Source: Gammaproteobacteria bacterium (GTDB taxonomy: Bacteria; Pseudomonadota; Gammaproteobacteria; Steroidobacterales; Steroidobacteraceae). Taken from it: DNA of 43,699 bases. Below are positions 17,641 through 25,927 of this stretch, in pieces (the first letter of the stretch is position 1; every line of letters starts with the position of its first letter). The notes under the pieces were generated by a model. That model did no database searches, was not told where the DNA came from, and worked only from the letters and a program-made list of their open reading frames with translations. The stretch is from positions 1 to 43,699 of the forward strand of contig CANIOW010000026.1 in the NCBI GenBank assembly GCA_947469285.1, in the 5' to 3' direction. The position numbers and the translations under genes were made by a program.

Positions 17641-18503
17641 ACCTGACACCCGCCTTGGTCACCAGCCCAGCCACCGTGCAGCGCTCGGCCGCCTGCTTTG
17701 CGGTCGGCGGGTGTGCGCTGCCTGCCATTATCCATCAGCCGGCCATCGGGGCGAAGCGCTGGCCCGTCGGTGTGCTGTTTATGGTGGGTGGAGCGCAGTA
17801 CCGAGTAGGCAGCCACCGTCAGTTTGTACAGTGGGCAGAAAGTCTGGCCATGGCCGGTTATGCGGCCTGTCGTTTTGATTTTCGGGGCATGGGCGATGCC
17901 GAGGGCGCTCGCCTGGGCTTTGACGCCTGCGGTGAAGACCTGGCAGGTGCGCTGGCTCATGCCATTGCGGTCACTGGCGTGCCGCGTTGGGTCCTGTGCG
18001 GGTTGTGTGATGGAGCCACGGTGGCGCTGCAACAGGTCGCGCACTTGCCTGAAGTGGCTGGGCTGGTGCTGCTCAACCCGTCCGTGTCGGCCCCTGCACT
18101 TCAGGCGCGTGCCATGCTGCGGGAATATTACTGGCAGCGTCTGGGTTCGTTGGTGTGGTGGCGCCATTTGTTGCATGGCCGGGTCCATTGGCGTCGCTCG
18201 TTGGCGGATTGGCGCGGTTTTTATGCGGCAGCACGGTTGCCAGTCTCGGCCAATACATTGCCGCCGCTGTTGCTGGCCTTGCAGGGTATTCAGGCGCCGA
18301 CGCTATGGGTGTTGAGTGGGCGCGACCACACCGCGGCAGCCTTCCGCGCCTTGCTGCAGTCGGACGCACGGTGGCAAGCTTGCCTCGACCGGCCTGGCAG
18401 CACGCTAGTGCACCGACCGGAAGCGGACCATACGTTTTCGGCACCCGGCGAACATGCGGCGGTCTTCGCCGCAGTACTCGAGTGGCTTACTCGCGTGGCT
18501 TGA
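17637..18503 (+). CDS. exosortase-A-associated alpha/beta-hydrolase (type 1)
   Basis: An alpha/beta-hydrolase of about 288 residues. The family core RFDFRGMGDAEGARLGF precedes a nucleophile elbow G-L-C-D-G, with Cys124 (numbered from GTG 17637) as the probable nucleophile, as in dienelactone-hydrolase-like enzymes. A late Asp (SGRDHT) and His (EADHTF) could complete the triad. GTG 17637 gives the GTGA overlap seen elsewhere in this operon; in-frame GTG codons at 17628 and 17631 are alternatives. It is the last gene of the operon, and its 3' end overlaps the 3' end of glrR by 17 bp. Substrate unknown; a thioester on the nearby carrier protein is a reasonable guess. Confidence 0.85.
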   Translation: MNLTPALVTSPATVQRSAACFAVGGCALPAIIHQPAIGAKRWPVGVLFMVGGAQYRVGSHRQFVQWAESLAMAGYAACRFDFRGMGDAEGARLGFDACGEDLAGALAHAIAVTGVPRWVLCGLCDGATVALQQVAHLPEVAGLVLLNPSVSAPALQARAMLREYYWQRLGSLVWWRHLLHGRVHWRRSLADWRGFYAAARLPVSANTLPPLLLALQGIQAPTLWVLSGRDHTAAAFRALLQSDARWQACLDRPGSTLVHRPEADHTFSAPGEHAAVFAAVLEWLTRVA

Positions 18504-19842
18504 ACTCGGCCGGCACTAATTGGTGGCGGTCCAATAGCTTGTAGAAGTCGGTGCGGTTGCGCCTGGCGAGACGCGCTGCCTGACTGACATTGCCCGCGGT
18601 GATCTGCAGAATCTGCACCAGGTAGTTGCGGGTGAAGTCGTCGCGGGCCTCGTCAAAAGAGGCTAGCCGGCCACCGGCACCGCCCAGCGCCGCCTCTACC
18701 AGCTCGGCGGGAATAACCTGGGTTTGTGACATGGCAACATTCTGGCGCACGACCGATTGCAACTGCCGTACGTTGCCCGGCCATTCCGCGGTGGAGAGCA
18801 ATTCAACTGCTTCCGGTGCGTAGATACGGCGCACGCCTGTTTCCTGCACTATCTGTTCGATGAAATGCGCCACCAGTAACGGAATGTCCTCGCGACGGCG
18901 TGACAGGGGGGGTACATCGATGTGCACGACATTGAGCTTGTAATACAGGTCTTCGCGAAAGCGTCCACTGGCCATCAGCTGCGCCAAGTCCCGGTGGGTA
19001 CCGCAGATGACGCGCACGTTGATGGGCGTGGCGGTGGATGCCCCTTGTGCTACGACGGCGCCTTCCTGCAGCGCACGCAACAGCCGTGGTTGCAAGGCGG
19101 TTGGCAAGTCGGCGATATCGTCCAGATACAGTGTGCCGCCCTCGGCCGCGCGAATCACGCCGGGATGGTCGCGTAGGGCACCCGTGAACGCCCCTTTGAG
19201 ATGGCCGAATAATTCCGATTCCAGGATCTCTGGTGCCACCGAGGTACAGCTGAAGGCCACGAAGGGCGCGCTGACGCGCGAGCTGGCGCGGTGAATGGCC
19301 CGCGCCATCATTTCCTTGCCAGTGCCTGTGTCGCCGGTCAACAAGATGCGAGCGTCCGTACCGGCCGCAAGGTGTGCCTGCGCGAGTTTTTCTTCCATGA
19401 AGGGGCTACGGGTCACGAGGCCGCGGCGCCATTCTTCGTCAATGGCCGGAATGCCAGAGATTTTCAGTGCTTTTTGTACCTGGTCGAGCAGTTCCTGCTT
19501 CTCGACGGGCTTGGTCAGGAAGCTGAAGGCACCGCCTTGGGTGGCACGAACCGCATCGGGGATGGTGCCATGGGCCGTGAGCAGGATGACCTTGAGGCCG
19601 GCATAGCGCGTCTGCAGCTCGCGCAGTAGTGTGACCCCGTCCATCGGCTCCATGCGCAGGTCGGTGATGACCAGATCCGGGCGGAAGCGTGCCGCGGCTT
19701 CCAGTGCGGCCGGTCCGCTGTTGACGGGTTCTACTTCGTAGTTTTCCGCGCGCAGGCGAATGGTCAGCAGCCGCAACAGCCCGGGGTCGTCATCAACGAC
19801 CATGACTTTGGCGCGGCGCTTTTGTGCTTCACGACGGCTCAT
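18487..19842 (-). CDS. glrR: sigma-54-dependent response regulator GlrR (QseF)
   Basis: An NtrC-family transcription activator of 451 residues and the partner of GlrK. The receiver domain (residues 12-125) has the acidic pocket VVDDD and phosphoacceptor Asp61 in VITDLRM. The AAA+ domain (about 145-380) has Walker A GDTGTGKE and an intact sigma-54-contacting GAFTGA loop. Its Walker B-like motif is TLYLDDIADLP, with Asp where Glu is usual. The C-terminal Fis-type helix-turn-helix includes GNVSQAARLARRNRTDFYKLL. The receiver closely resembles enterobacterial GlrR/QseF. The start overlaps the qseG stop (ATGA). It may respond to envelope stress; in Escherichia coli the system drives the GlmY small RNA. 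Confidence 0.9.
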   Translation of the reverse strand: MSRREAQKRRAKVMVVDDDPGLLRLLTIRLRAENYEVEPVNSGPAALEAAARFRPDLVITDLRMEPMDGVTLLRELQTRYAGLKVILLTAHGTIPDAVRATQGGAFSFLTKPVEKQELLDQVQKALKISGIPAIDEEWRRGLVTRSPFMEEKLAQAHLAAGTDARILLTGDTGTGKEMMARAIHRASSRVSAPFVAFSCTSVAPEILESELFGHLKGAFTGALRDHPGVIRAAEGGTLYLDDIADLPTALQPRLLRALQEGAVVAQGASTATPINVRVICGTHRDLAQLMASGRFREDLYYKLNVVHIDVPPLSRRREDIPLLVAHFIEQIVQETGVRRIYAPEAVELLSTAEWPGNVRQLQSVVRQNVAMSQTQVIPAELVEAALGGAGGRLASFDEARDDFTRNYLVQILQITAGNVSQAARLARRNRTDFYKLLDRHQLVPAEFKPRE

Positions 19843-20483
19843 GGCGAGGAGGGATTGCGGGTGGGACGTGGTGCTGGCACGGTAGGAGCCGTGCTGCGTT
19901 CGAGTTGCATGATCGCTTCCAGTTTCTGTTGCGCATCGTCCAAAGCACGATGCAGCCGGTTGTTCTCTTCGACCTCCTGCAGCAGACGACGCCCGAGGGC
20001 GGTATTGCGCTCACGCTCACGGGTGGTGACTTCCTGCTGCAGTCGCTGCGTCTCGGCGAGCAGCACTAAGCGTGCATCCAGTTCACGCAAGACCCACTGC
20101 GCCAGACTGTACTCCCCCGGCAGCAGCCATTCTGGACGTGCTACGAGAATGGCGAGCTGTTTCTGTGCGGTGACGGGGTCGGCGCCCACGACGCCGTTCA
20201 TGGCCAGTGCCAAGGCATAACGTAAGTGCAGGCTGGGTGTGCCTTGGGTTTCGATAGCGACGCGCGCCGCCGTGACGCGTTCTGCTTGACCTGCTGGCGT
20301 GGCGGTTCGGAGTTGTTCCAGCCAGTTTAACAAGGCACGCGTGGTTTCGCTGTCAGCGATGGCCGGTGGTGCTTTTGCTGCAGGGTGGGTGAATTGCGGC
20401 AGGTTGAGCCCGCAGCCGGCCAGCAGTCCCACCAAGCTGAGCAGCAGGACGAGAGACGGGACTTGAGATCTAGCGAACGGCAT
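19839..20483 (-). CDS. qseG: QseG-like outer-membrane lipoprotein
   Basis: A 214-residue lipoprotein encoded between the kinase and regulator genes, the position of qseG. The signal peptide SLVLLLSLVGLLAGC ends in a lipobox (LAGC), so it should be lipidated. The middle is a helical region, and the last third is a predicted coiled coil (QQEVTTRERERNTALGRRLL through about residue 200). I chose ATG 20483 because GAGGAG lies 7 bases upstream and the signal peptide begins there; the longer frame to 20642 runs inside glrK. Sequence conservation with E. coli QseG looks weak by eye, so the name rests on gene order, lipobox and length. It probably modulates GlrK. Confidence 0.72.
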   Translation of the reverse strand: MPFARSQVPSLVLLLSLVGLLAGCGLNLPQFTHPAAKAPPAIADSETTRALLNWLEQLRTATPAGQAERVTAARVAIETQGTPSLHLRYALALAMNGVVGADPVTAQKQLAILVARPEWLLPGEYSLAQWVLRELDARLVLLAETQRLQQEVTTRERERNTALGRRLLQEVEENNRLHRALDDAQQKLEAIMQLERSTAPTVPAPRPTRNPSSP

Positions 20484-22029
20484 GAACAGACTCCTCGACG
20501 ACGACGTCCGGGGTGATGGTCGCAGCTGCAGGGGGTGGGAGAGTCGTGCTGGGTTGCAGCAAGGTAGGCGGCGCAGGGGCCCGTACCGGATCTGAGCGCA
20601 TGGGTAAACGAATGCGGAAATGGGCGCCCGGGAAGTCGCCATCGACGAGGGCTATCTGGCCGCCATGGGCTTTGATGAAATCCATGACGACGGACAAGCC
20701 AATACCCGTGCCTGGCACATGCCCACCCGGCGTCTTGGAACCGGTATAGAACGCTTCGAACACGCGGCCGCGCTCGGTCAGTGGGATGCCCGGACCAGTA
20801 TCGCCACAGTCGATGATCAGTTCACCCGCCTCGAGTTGGAACCAAAGGTGGATGGTGCCTTGCTTAGGGGTGTACTTGACGGCGTTACTGAGCAGGTTGT
20901 CGAGGATCAACCGCAGCTTGCCGCGGTCTGCCGTGACCTCGACGTCTGGGACTTTGACATCGAGCCGCAGACGCTGGCTCACCAGCGTGAGTTGTTGCGA
21001 CTCGAGCACGCTTTTGACCAAAGGGCGCAGGCGAAACTGTGCCAGTTCCAGCGTGCTGCCTTTTGCCGACCAGGCACTGAAGCTGAGCAGATTTTCGATC
21101 ATGCGCTGCAAACGAATGCCATTTTCGCGCAGGATGGCGGTCACTTCCCGTTGCGCGTTGTCGAGCGGACCGACCGCTCCTTCCATGAGGAGCTCAGTGC
21201 CTTCCCGCAGATTGGCCAGTGGCGTTTTCAGCTCATGGGACATGTGGCGCAGGAAACGGTTTTTTTCCTCTTCCAGTTCCAGTAGGCGGGTGCGCAGCCA
21301 TTCCAATTGTTGGCCGAGTTGCTGCAGGTCGGTCGGACCGCTGATGGCTATGGGGCGCGAAAACTTGCCATCGCCTAGCTCGGTGATGGCGCGGTCGATT
21401 TGTCTTAAGGGGCGCACGAGCAGCAACACAAACAGGAATGCCAACAACGCCGTGGCCGGCACCAGCGCCGCGGCTTGCAGCAGTAGCTGCTGCTGCGTTT
21501 CTTCAGTGGCAACTTGTAAACTGGCCAGTTCACGGCTGGTCCGCAAAGCGTTGGCGGTCGCCAGCTCATTCGCCTCCGTGACCAACGACTCATAGCCGAC
21601 CAGTGCTGCCGTCAGCGCGGTGGCGGCCTCAGCCGTTTCTTGGGAGGTGGACACGGCGGACACCACGGCTTGCACGGCTTGACGCAGGGCGAGCAGACGC
21701 TGACGGGTCGCGGAGTCTTGCGGTAGCGCGAGCAAGGCCTGAACATGGCCTTCGAACACGGCGTAGTGCCCGGCCACGGCGTCCTGCAACGTGGGGTCAT
21801 GCATCACCCGCCAAAAACCGGCTGAACGCCCGAGAGCGGTGAGGGTTTGGCTGAGCACTTGCACATGGCGCGTCGATTCCACCCCTTGGTGGACCAGGGC
21901 GGCTGATTGGCTGGCCAATTGGCGCATTTGTAAGGCCGCATTGGCGACAGCCGCCAGCAAGGGCAGCGTGACCAGTGCGAAACCGATCACGAGCATGCCG
22001 CGCAATGACTTGGGGCGCCCGAATTTCAT
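20470..22029 (-). CDS. glrK: sensor histidine kinase GlrK (QseE)
   Basis: An inner-membrane histidine kinase of 519 residues. The first membrane segment is near residues 12-33 (MLVIGFALVTLPLLAAVANA), a helical periplasmic sensor follows, and a second membrane segment (PATALLAFLFVLLLV) is near 190-207. HAMP comes next, then HisKA with the phosphoacceptor His in HMSHELKTPLANLREG. The HATPase domain has N-box DNLLSNAVKYT, G1 DTGPGIP and G2 GTGIGLSVV. An alanine/proline-rich tail follows the ATPase. The 3' end overlaps qseG by 14 bases. It phosphorylates GlrR. galE lies 59 bp upstream on the same strand, so co-transcription is possible. Confidence 0.9.
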   Translation of the reverse strand: MKFGRPKSLRGMLVIGFALVTLPLLAAVANAALQMRQLASQSAALVHQGVESTRHVQVLSQTLTALGRSAGFWRVMHDPTLQDAVAGHYAVFEGHVQALLALPQDSATRQRLLALRQAVQAVVSAVSTSQETAEAATALTAALVGYESLVTEANELATANALRTSRELASLQVATEETQQQLLLQAAALVPATALLAFLFVLLLVRPLRQIDRAITELGDGKFSRPIAISGPTDLQQLGQQLEWLRTRLLELEEEKNRFLRHMSHELKTPLANLREGTELLMEGAVGPLDNAQREVTAILRENGIRLQRMIENLLSFSAWSAKGSTLELAQFRLRPLVKSVLESQQLTLVSQRLRLDVKVPDVEVTADRGKLRLILDNLLSNAVKYTPKQGTIHLWFQLEAGELIIDCGDTGPGIPLTERGRVFEAFYTGSKTPGGHVPGTGIGLSVVMDFIKAHGGQIALVDGDFPGAHFRIRLPMRSDPVRAPAPPTLLQPSTTLPPPAAATITPDVVVEESVHAVR

Positions 22030-22088
22030 GGATCTATCTTACTCCGCCTGTCCGGCGGCGACTGTGAATGCGGTGTGGCGTCGGGGGG

Positions 22089-23093
22089 TCAGCGGGCCGG
22101 GTGGGTTAGTAGGTGCCGTTCCCATGCCAGTGAGGTGCCGACGATGTGCTCCAGATCGGCATGGACTGGTACCCAACCCAACACCTCGCGAATACGCTCG
22201 GCACGGGCGATGAGGATCGGGGGGTCGCCGGCCCGGCGGGGTTCCTCATGGACCACCAGCGGTTGCCCGGCGGCGCGCGCCACGGCGTCGAGTACCTCAC
22301 GCACGCTAAAGCCGCGGCCGTAGCCACAGTTGAGGGTGGTGGAGGCACCGCCGGCGCGCAGGTAGGCCAGTGCCTTGAGATGCGCTGCAGCCAGATCTTC
22401 AACGTGGATGTAGTCGCGCACGCCGGTGCCGTCGGCGGTGGGGTAGTCGGTGCCAAACACGGATACATGGGCGCGTTTGCCAACTGCGTGTTCGACAGCG
22501 ACCTTGGTCAGCAGGGTGGCCTTGGGCGTGCATTGGCCGACGCGGCCGCCGGGGTCGGACCCGGCCACGTTGAAGTAGCGCAGTACCACGTGGCGTAGTG
22601 CCGTGACCGCCGACAGGTCGCGCAGCATCCACTCACTCATCAGCTTGGAGGTACCGTAAGGGTTGATGGGAGCGGTGGGCGTGTCTTCCGCGGCGATGCC
22701 TCCCGGTGGCAGCCCGTAGACCGCGGCGGTGGAGGAGAACACCACCTGCTGTACGCCGGCAGCGTGGGCGCATTCCAGCAGGGTGCGGGTGCTGGCGGTG
22801 TTATTACGGTAGTACTTGAGCGGGTCGGTAACCGATTCCGGCACGATCGTGTGTGCGGCAAAATGCATCACTGTGGTGATGGCATGCTGGCGGAAGAGGG
22901 CGTGCAGCAGCTCGGCATCGCCGGTGTCGCCGACGATGAGTTCGCCGTGGGTGACGGCGCTGCGAAACCCCGTAGAGAGGTTATCCAGTACCACCACCCG
23001 CTCACCCGCTTCGCCGAGCTGGCGGACGACATGGCTGCCGATATAACCAGCACCACCGGTGACGAGAATAGTGTCTTCTTGCATGCGTCCCAT
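22089..23093 (-). CDS. galE: UDP-glucose 4-epimerase
   Basis: A short-chain dehydrogenase/reductase-fold epimerase that interconverts UDP-glucose and UDP-galactose. It has about 334 residues, the normal GalE size. The NAD-binding GGAGYIGSH motif is at the N-terminus, and the catalytic FSSTAAVYG Ser region and Y-x3-K (YGTSK) are in the middle. RDYIHVEDLAAAH and LNCGYGRGFSV are GalE hallmarks. The start could be ATG 23093 (MGRMQ) or ATG 23084; neither has a strong ribosome site. Upstream in-frame codons to 23204 overlap srkA and are unlikely to be translated. It may feed the EPS operon, but a housekeeping role is equally possible. Confidence 0.93.
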   Translation of the reverse strand: MGRMQEDTILVTGGAGYIGSHVVRQLGEAGERVVVLDNLSTGFRSAVTHGELIVGDTGDAELLHALFRQHAITTVMHFAAHTIVPESVTDPLKYYRNNTASTRTLLECAHAAGVQQVVFSSTAAVYGLPPGGIAAEDTPTAPINPYGTSKLMSEWMLRDLSAVTALRHVVLRYFNVAGSDPGGRVGQCTPKATLLTKVAVEHAVGKRAHVSVFGTDYPTADGTGVRDYIHVEDLAAAHLKALAYLRAGGASTTLNCGYGRGFSVREVLDAVARAAGQPLVVHEEPRRAGDPPILIARAERIREVLGWVPVHADLEHIVGTSLAWERHLLTHPAR

Positions 23094-23106
23094 CATACTG
23101 CAGCCT

Positions 23107-24102
23107 ATGGACGACAGCAGCGACGAGAGTGTGAGCGAAGCCCCGTATTCGGGACTTACCCCGGAGGTGCTGCAGGAAGCGCTGGCGGCGGTCGGCCTGC
23201 TCACGGATGGCCGTTTGCTGGCCTTGAATAGCTACGAAAACCGGGTCTATCAGGTCGGTCTCGAAGAGGCTGCTCCCGTGGTGGTGAAAGTCTACCGACC
23301 CGGCCGCTGGACCCGGGTAGCGCTTGAGGAAGAGCACGCCTTCGCGCTGGAATTGGCCGCGGCCGAAGTGCCGGTGGTGGCGCCGCTGGCCTTGCAGGGC
23401 CAGACCCTCCACACCCACGCCGGCTTCACCTTTGCGGTCTATCCACGCCGCGGTGGGCGCTGGCCAGAATTGGCCACTACCGAGGAGCGCGAGTGGATGG
23501 GGCGCTTTCTGGGTCGTCTACACCAGGTGGGTCGAGCCGGACGTTTCCAGCATCGCCCGCGGCTGTCGCCGCAGCACTTGGGCGAGGACAGCATCGACTT
23601 TGTACTCGATGGCGACTGGTTGCCGGACTATCTGGTGCAACGCTACGAGGAGCTGGCGGAGGGGCTGGTAGAGGCGGCCACCGCGGCCTTGGAAGCGGTG
23701 CAGCCAGGACTGCTCCGGCTGCACGGCGATTGCCACCGTGGCAATGTGTTGTGGACCGACGCGGGCCCGCATTTTGTGGATCTGGATGACTGCCAAACGG
23801 GCCCGGCTATTCAGGACTTATGGATGCTGCTAGATGGCGAACCGGCAGAGATGCGCGGGCAGTTGCGCGACCTGCTGACGGGCTACGAACAGTTCACTAC
23901 ATTCGATGCGGCGGAGGTGCGCCTGATCGAGCCGTTACGCGTGCTGCGCGTGGTGCACTATGAAGCTTGGCTGGCACGGCGTTGGGAAGATCCGGCTTTT
24001 CCACAGGCCTTTCCCTGGTTCGCCGAGGCGCGCCACTGGGAGCGACATGTGTCGGCGTTAGAAGACTGCGCGCGCCTAATGGAAGGGCCGGCATTGTGGT
24101 AG
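23107..24102 (+). CDS. srkA: stress response serine/threonine kinase SrkA (YihE)
   Basis: An aminoglycoside-phosphotransferase-fold protein kinase of 331 residues, the length of SrkA. In E. coli SrkA protects cells from stress-induced death. N-terminal NSYENRVYQVG corresponds to the glycine-rich ATP loop, and VVVKVYRPGRW contains the ATP-binding Lys. The catalytic loop is LHGDCHRGNVLW, and the metal-binding motif is FVDLDDCQTGP. LRVVHYEAWLARRWEDPAFP is a family hallmark. ATG 23107 is chosen because the frame extending to 23059 would overlap the divergent galE. Only 13 bp separate it from galE, so each promoter must lie within the other gene or be very compact. Confidence 0.9.
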   Translation: MDDSSDESVSEAPYSGLTPEVLQEALAAVGLLTDGRLLALNSYENRVYQVGLEEAAPVVVKVYRPGRWTRVALEEEHAFALELAAAEVPVVAPLALQGQTLHTHAGFTFAVYPRRGGRWPELATTEEREWMGRFLGRLHQVGRAGRFQHRPRLSPQHLGEDSIDFVLDGDWLPDYLVQRYEELAEGLVEAATAALEAVQPGLLRLHGDCHRGNVLWTDAGPHFVDLDDCQTGPAIQDLWMLLDGEPAEMRGQLRDLLTGYEQFTTFDAAEVRLIEPLRVLRVVHYEAWLARRWEDPAFPQAFPWFAEARHWERHVSALEDCARLMEGPALW

Positions 24103-24139
24103 ATTTTTTTGTCCTCTCAGGCCGCTGGAATTTCGTGCT

Positions 24140-25915
24140 ATGCCATTACGGTTTTTTTGTCGGTCGGTTTGGCTGTCGGCCTGCCGTGGGGTGCTGTGTA
24201 GTGGGCTGGTAGCCAGTCTGGTTGCCTGTGGTGGCGGAGGGAGCGGCACGACCACGGCTCCGCCGGTACCCACCACCGCCACGGTCAGCGGCCGTGTGAC
24301 GTTTGACCGGGTGCCGTTTCAGTCGGCCGACAACGCTTATTCGCTGAATTTTGCGGCCGTGACACAGGCACCGGCACGGGCGGTGGTGGTGGAATTGCTG
24401 CCGGGGGGCGGTGGTGCCGCCTTGGCCGCCACGCTCACCGATGCGCAGGGTTACTACAGCTTTATCACGACGCCGGGGACCTCGGTGCAGTTGCGGGTTC
24501 GCGCCAAGATGATGGAAGCGGGGAGTAACCCCGGCTACACGGTCACGGTGGTGGACAACACTTCCGCCAACGCGCCGTACATTTTTGATGGCAGTGCCTT
24601 CACGGCGGCGGCCGGCACCACCACCCGGTCGGTGAACTTCGCCTCGGGCTGGAATGCCACCACCACGCAGTACGTGGATGCCGACCGGGCAGCGGCGCCT
24701 TTTGCCATGCTGGATACCCTCTACAAAGCGATCCAGCTGGTGCGCAGCGCGGAAGCGGCCGCCTATTTTCCCGACCTGAAGCTGCACTGGAGTGTGCGTA
24801 ATAAACCGGTGGCCACGCCGTTTAATGTCGCGAGTGGCAGTCTCGGGAATACTTTTTTCACGCCGTTCGATGCAGGCGCCGGTGCGAATTTCACCGAGCG
24901 AGGCATCTACGTGCTGGGCGATTCTGGCAGCGATACCGATGAGTATGACGAGGGCGTCATTGCCCACGAATACGCGCATTACTACGAGGCTAGCTTCTCG
25001 CGTAGTGAAACCATCGGCGGTCAACATGCCCCAGGCGACAAGCTGGATTTGCGCGTTGCCTTCTCGGAAGGGTGGGGGAATGCTTTCTCCAGCATGGTGC
25101 GTGGCAGTTCCCTCTATAAGGACAGTGCCCGCCCGGGGACGACGCAGGGTTTTGGTTTTGACCTCGAACGAAACGACCTGGATGACCTGAGCGGCGCAAC
25201 CGGCTGGTATGCCGAAGACAGCGTCCAGGAAATACTCTGGGATGTGTTCGATAACACGCCCAATGAGAACAACGATAGTGTGGCGTTGGGCTTTGCGCCC
25301 ATTCACGCGGTGATGTCGGGCGCTTTCAAGCAAACCCCGGCGCTCAGTAGTATTTTCCCGTTCCTCGCGGCGCTGAAATCTGCCAACACCGCAGCCGTAG
25401 CCGGGATCGACGCCCTGGGGCAGGCCTCCGGCATTACGATGGTTGGCGTTGACGCTTGGGGTAGTACCGAGACCAATACTGGGGGTCGGGCAGATCTGCT
25501 GCCGCTGTACCGGTCGCTGGTGCCGGGGACGGGGAGCGTGAGCGCGGTGAGCACCAATTCCGTGGCTGGTCAGTACCATTTGTACAATGGCGTTGGGGCG
25601 CGGCGGTTCTTTCGCTTGAGTATTGCCACGGCTGGAACCGTGACGATCCAACTGTCCGGCCCGACAGGCGCTGACCCAAACTTCTCTCTGTTTAATGGCA
25701 GTGCCGGCATGGTGGAATGGGGTGAGTGCCCGGCAGTGAGCACGGCACCCGCGGGTTGCAGTGGGCAAGCCACCGAGACCGAGGTCTGGTCTAAAACCCT
25801 GCCCGTGGGTGAATATGTGCTCGAAGTCCTCGACAGCAACCGGATTGACGATACCTTAACGCCAGTGCCCGCAGCCGGTGACACTGCCCTGACCTTGACC
25901 GTGACCCAACCTTAG
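24140..25915 (+). CDS. lipoprotein zinc metallopeptidase (gluzincin-like)
   Basis: A 591-residue secreted lipoprotein that I do not recognise as a named enzyme. The signal peptide ends in LVASLVAC, a plausible lipobox, followed by a Gly/Thr/Pro linker. Residues about 50-130 resemble a carboxypeptidase-regulatory or Cna-B-like beta-sandwich (TLTDAQGYYSF). The catalytic motif HEYAH is at 276-280. EGWGNAF follows with Glu310 as the likely third zinc ligand, spaced as in gluzincins such as fungalysins. The last 120 residues (VAGQYHLYNGVGARRFFRLS to the end) look like a PPC-type beta domain. It is followed 12 bp later by another lipoprotein gene. Substrate unknown; an inactive scaffold is less likely because all ligands are present. 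Confidence 0.72.
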   Translation: MPLRFFCRSVWLSACRGVLCSGLVASLVACGGGGSGTTTAPPVPTTATVSGRVTFDRVPFQSADNAYSLNFAAVTQAPARAVVVELLPGGGGAALAATLTDAQGYYSFITTPGTSVQLRVRAKMMEAGSNPGYTVTVVDNTSANAPYIFDGSAFTAAAGTTTRSVNFASGWNATTTQYVDADRAAAPFAMLDTLYKAIQLVRSAEAAAYFPDLKLHWSVRNKPVATPFNVASGSLGNTFFTPFDAGAGANFTERGIYVLGDSGSDTDEYDEGVIAHEYAHYYEASFSRSETIGGQHAPGDKLDLRVAFSEGWGNAFSSMVRGSSLYKDSARPGTTQGFGFDLERNDLDDLSGATGWYAEDSVQEILWDVFDNTPNENNDSVALGFAPIHAVMSGAFKQTPALSSIFPFLAALKSANTAAVAGIDALGQASGITMVGVDAWGSTETNTGGRADLLPLYRSLVPGTGSVSAVSTNSVAGQYHLYNGVGARRFFRLSIATAGTVTIQLSGPTGADPNFSLFNGSAGMVEWGECPAVSTAPAGCSGQATETEVWSKTLPVGEYVLEVLDSNRIDDTLTPVPAAGDTALTLTVTQP

Positions 25916-25927
25916 AGAGTCTGTGCT

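Noticed and set aside
24146-25768. A 540-codon open frame on the minus strand opposite the metallopeptidase gene
   Set aside because: It has no recognisable domain, is rich in His/Arg as expected from antisense of a GC-rich gene, and the plus-strand frame has a signal peptide, a zinc site and a stop just before the next gene.
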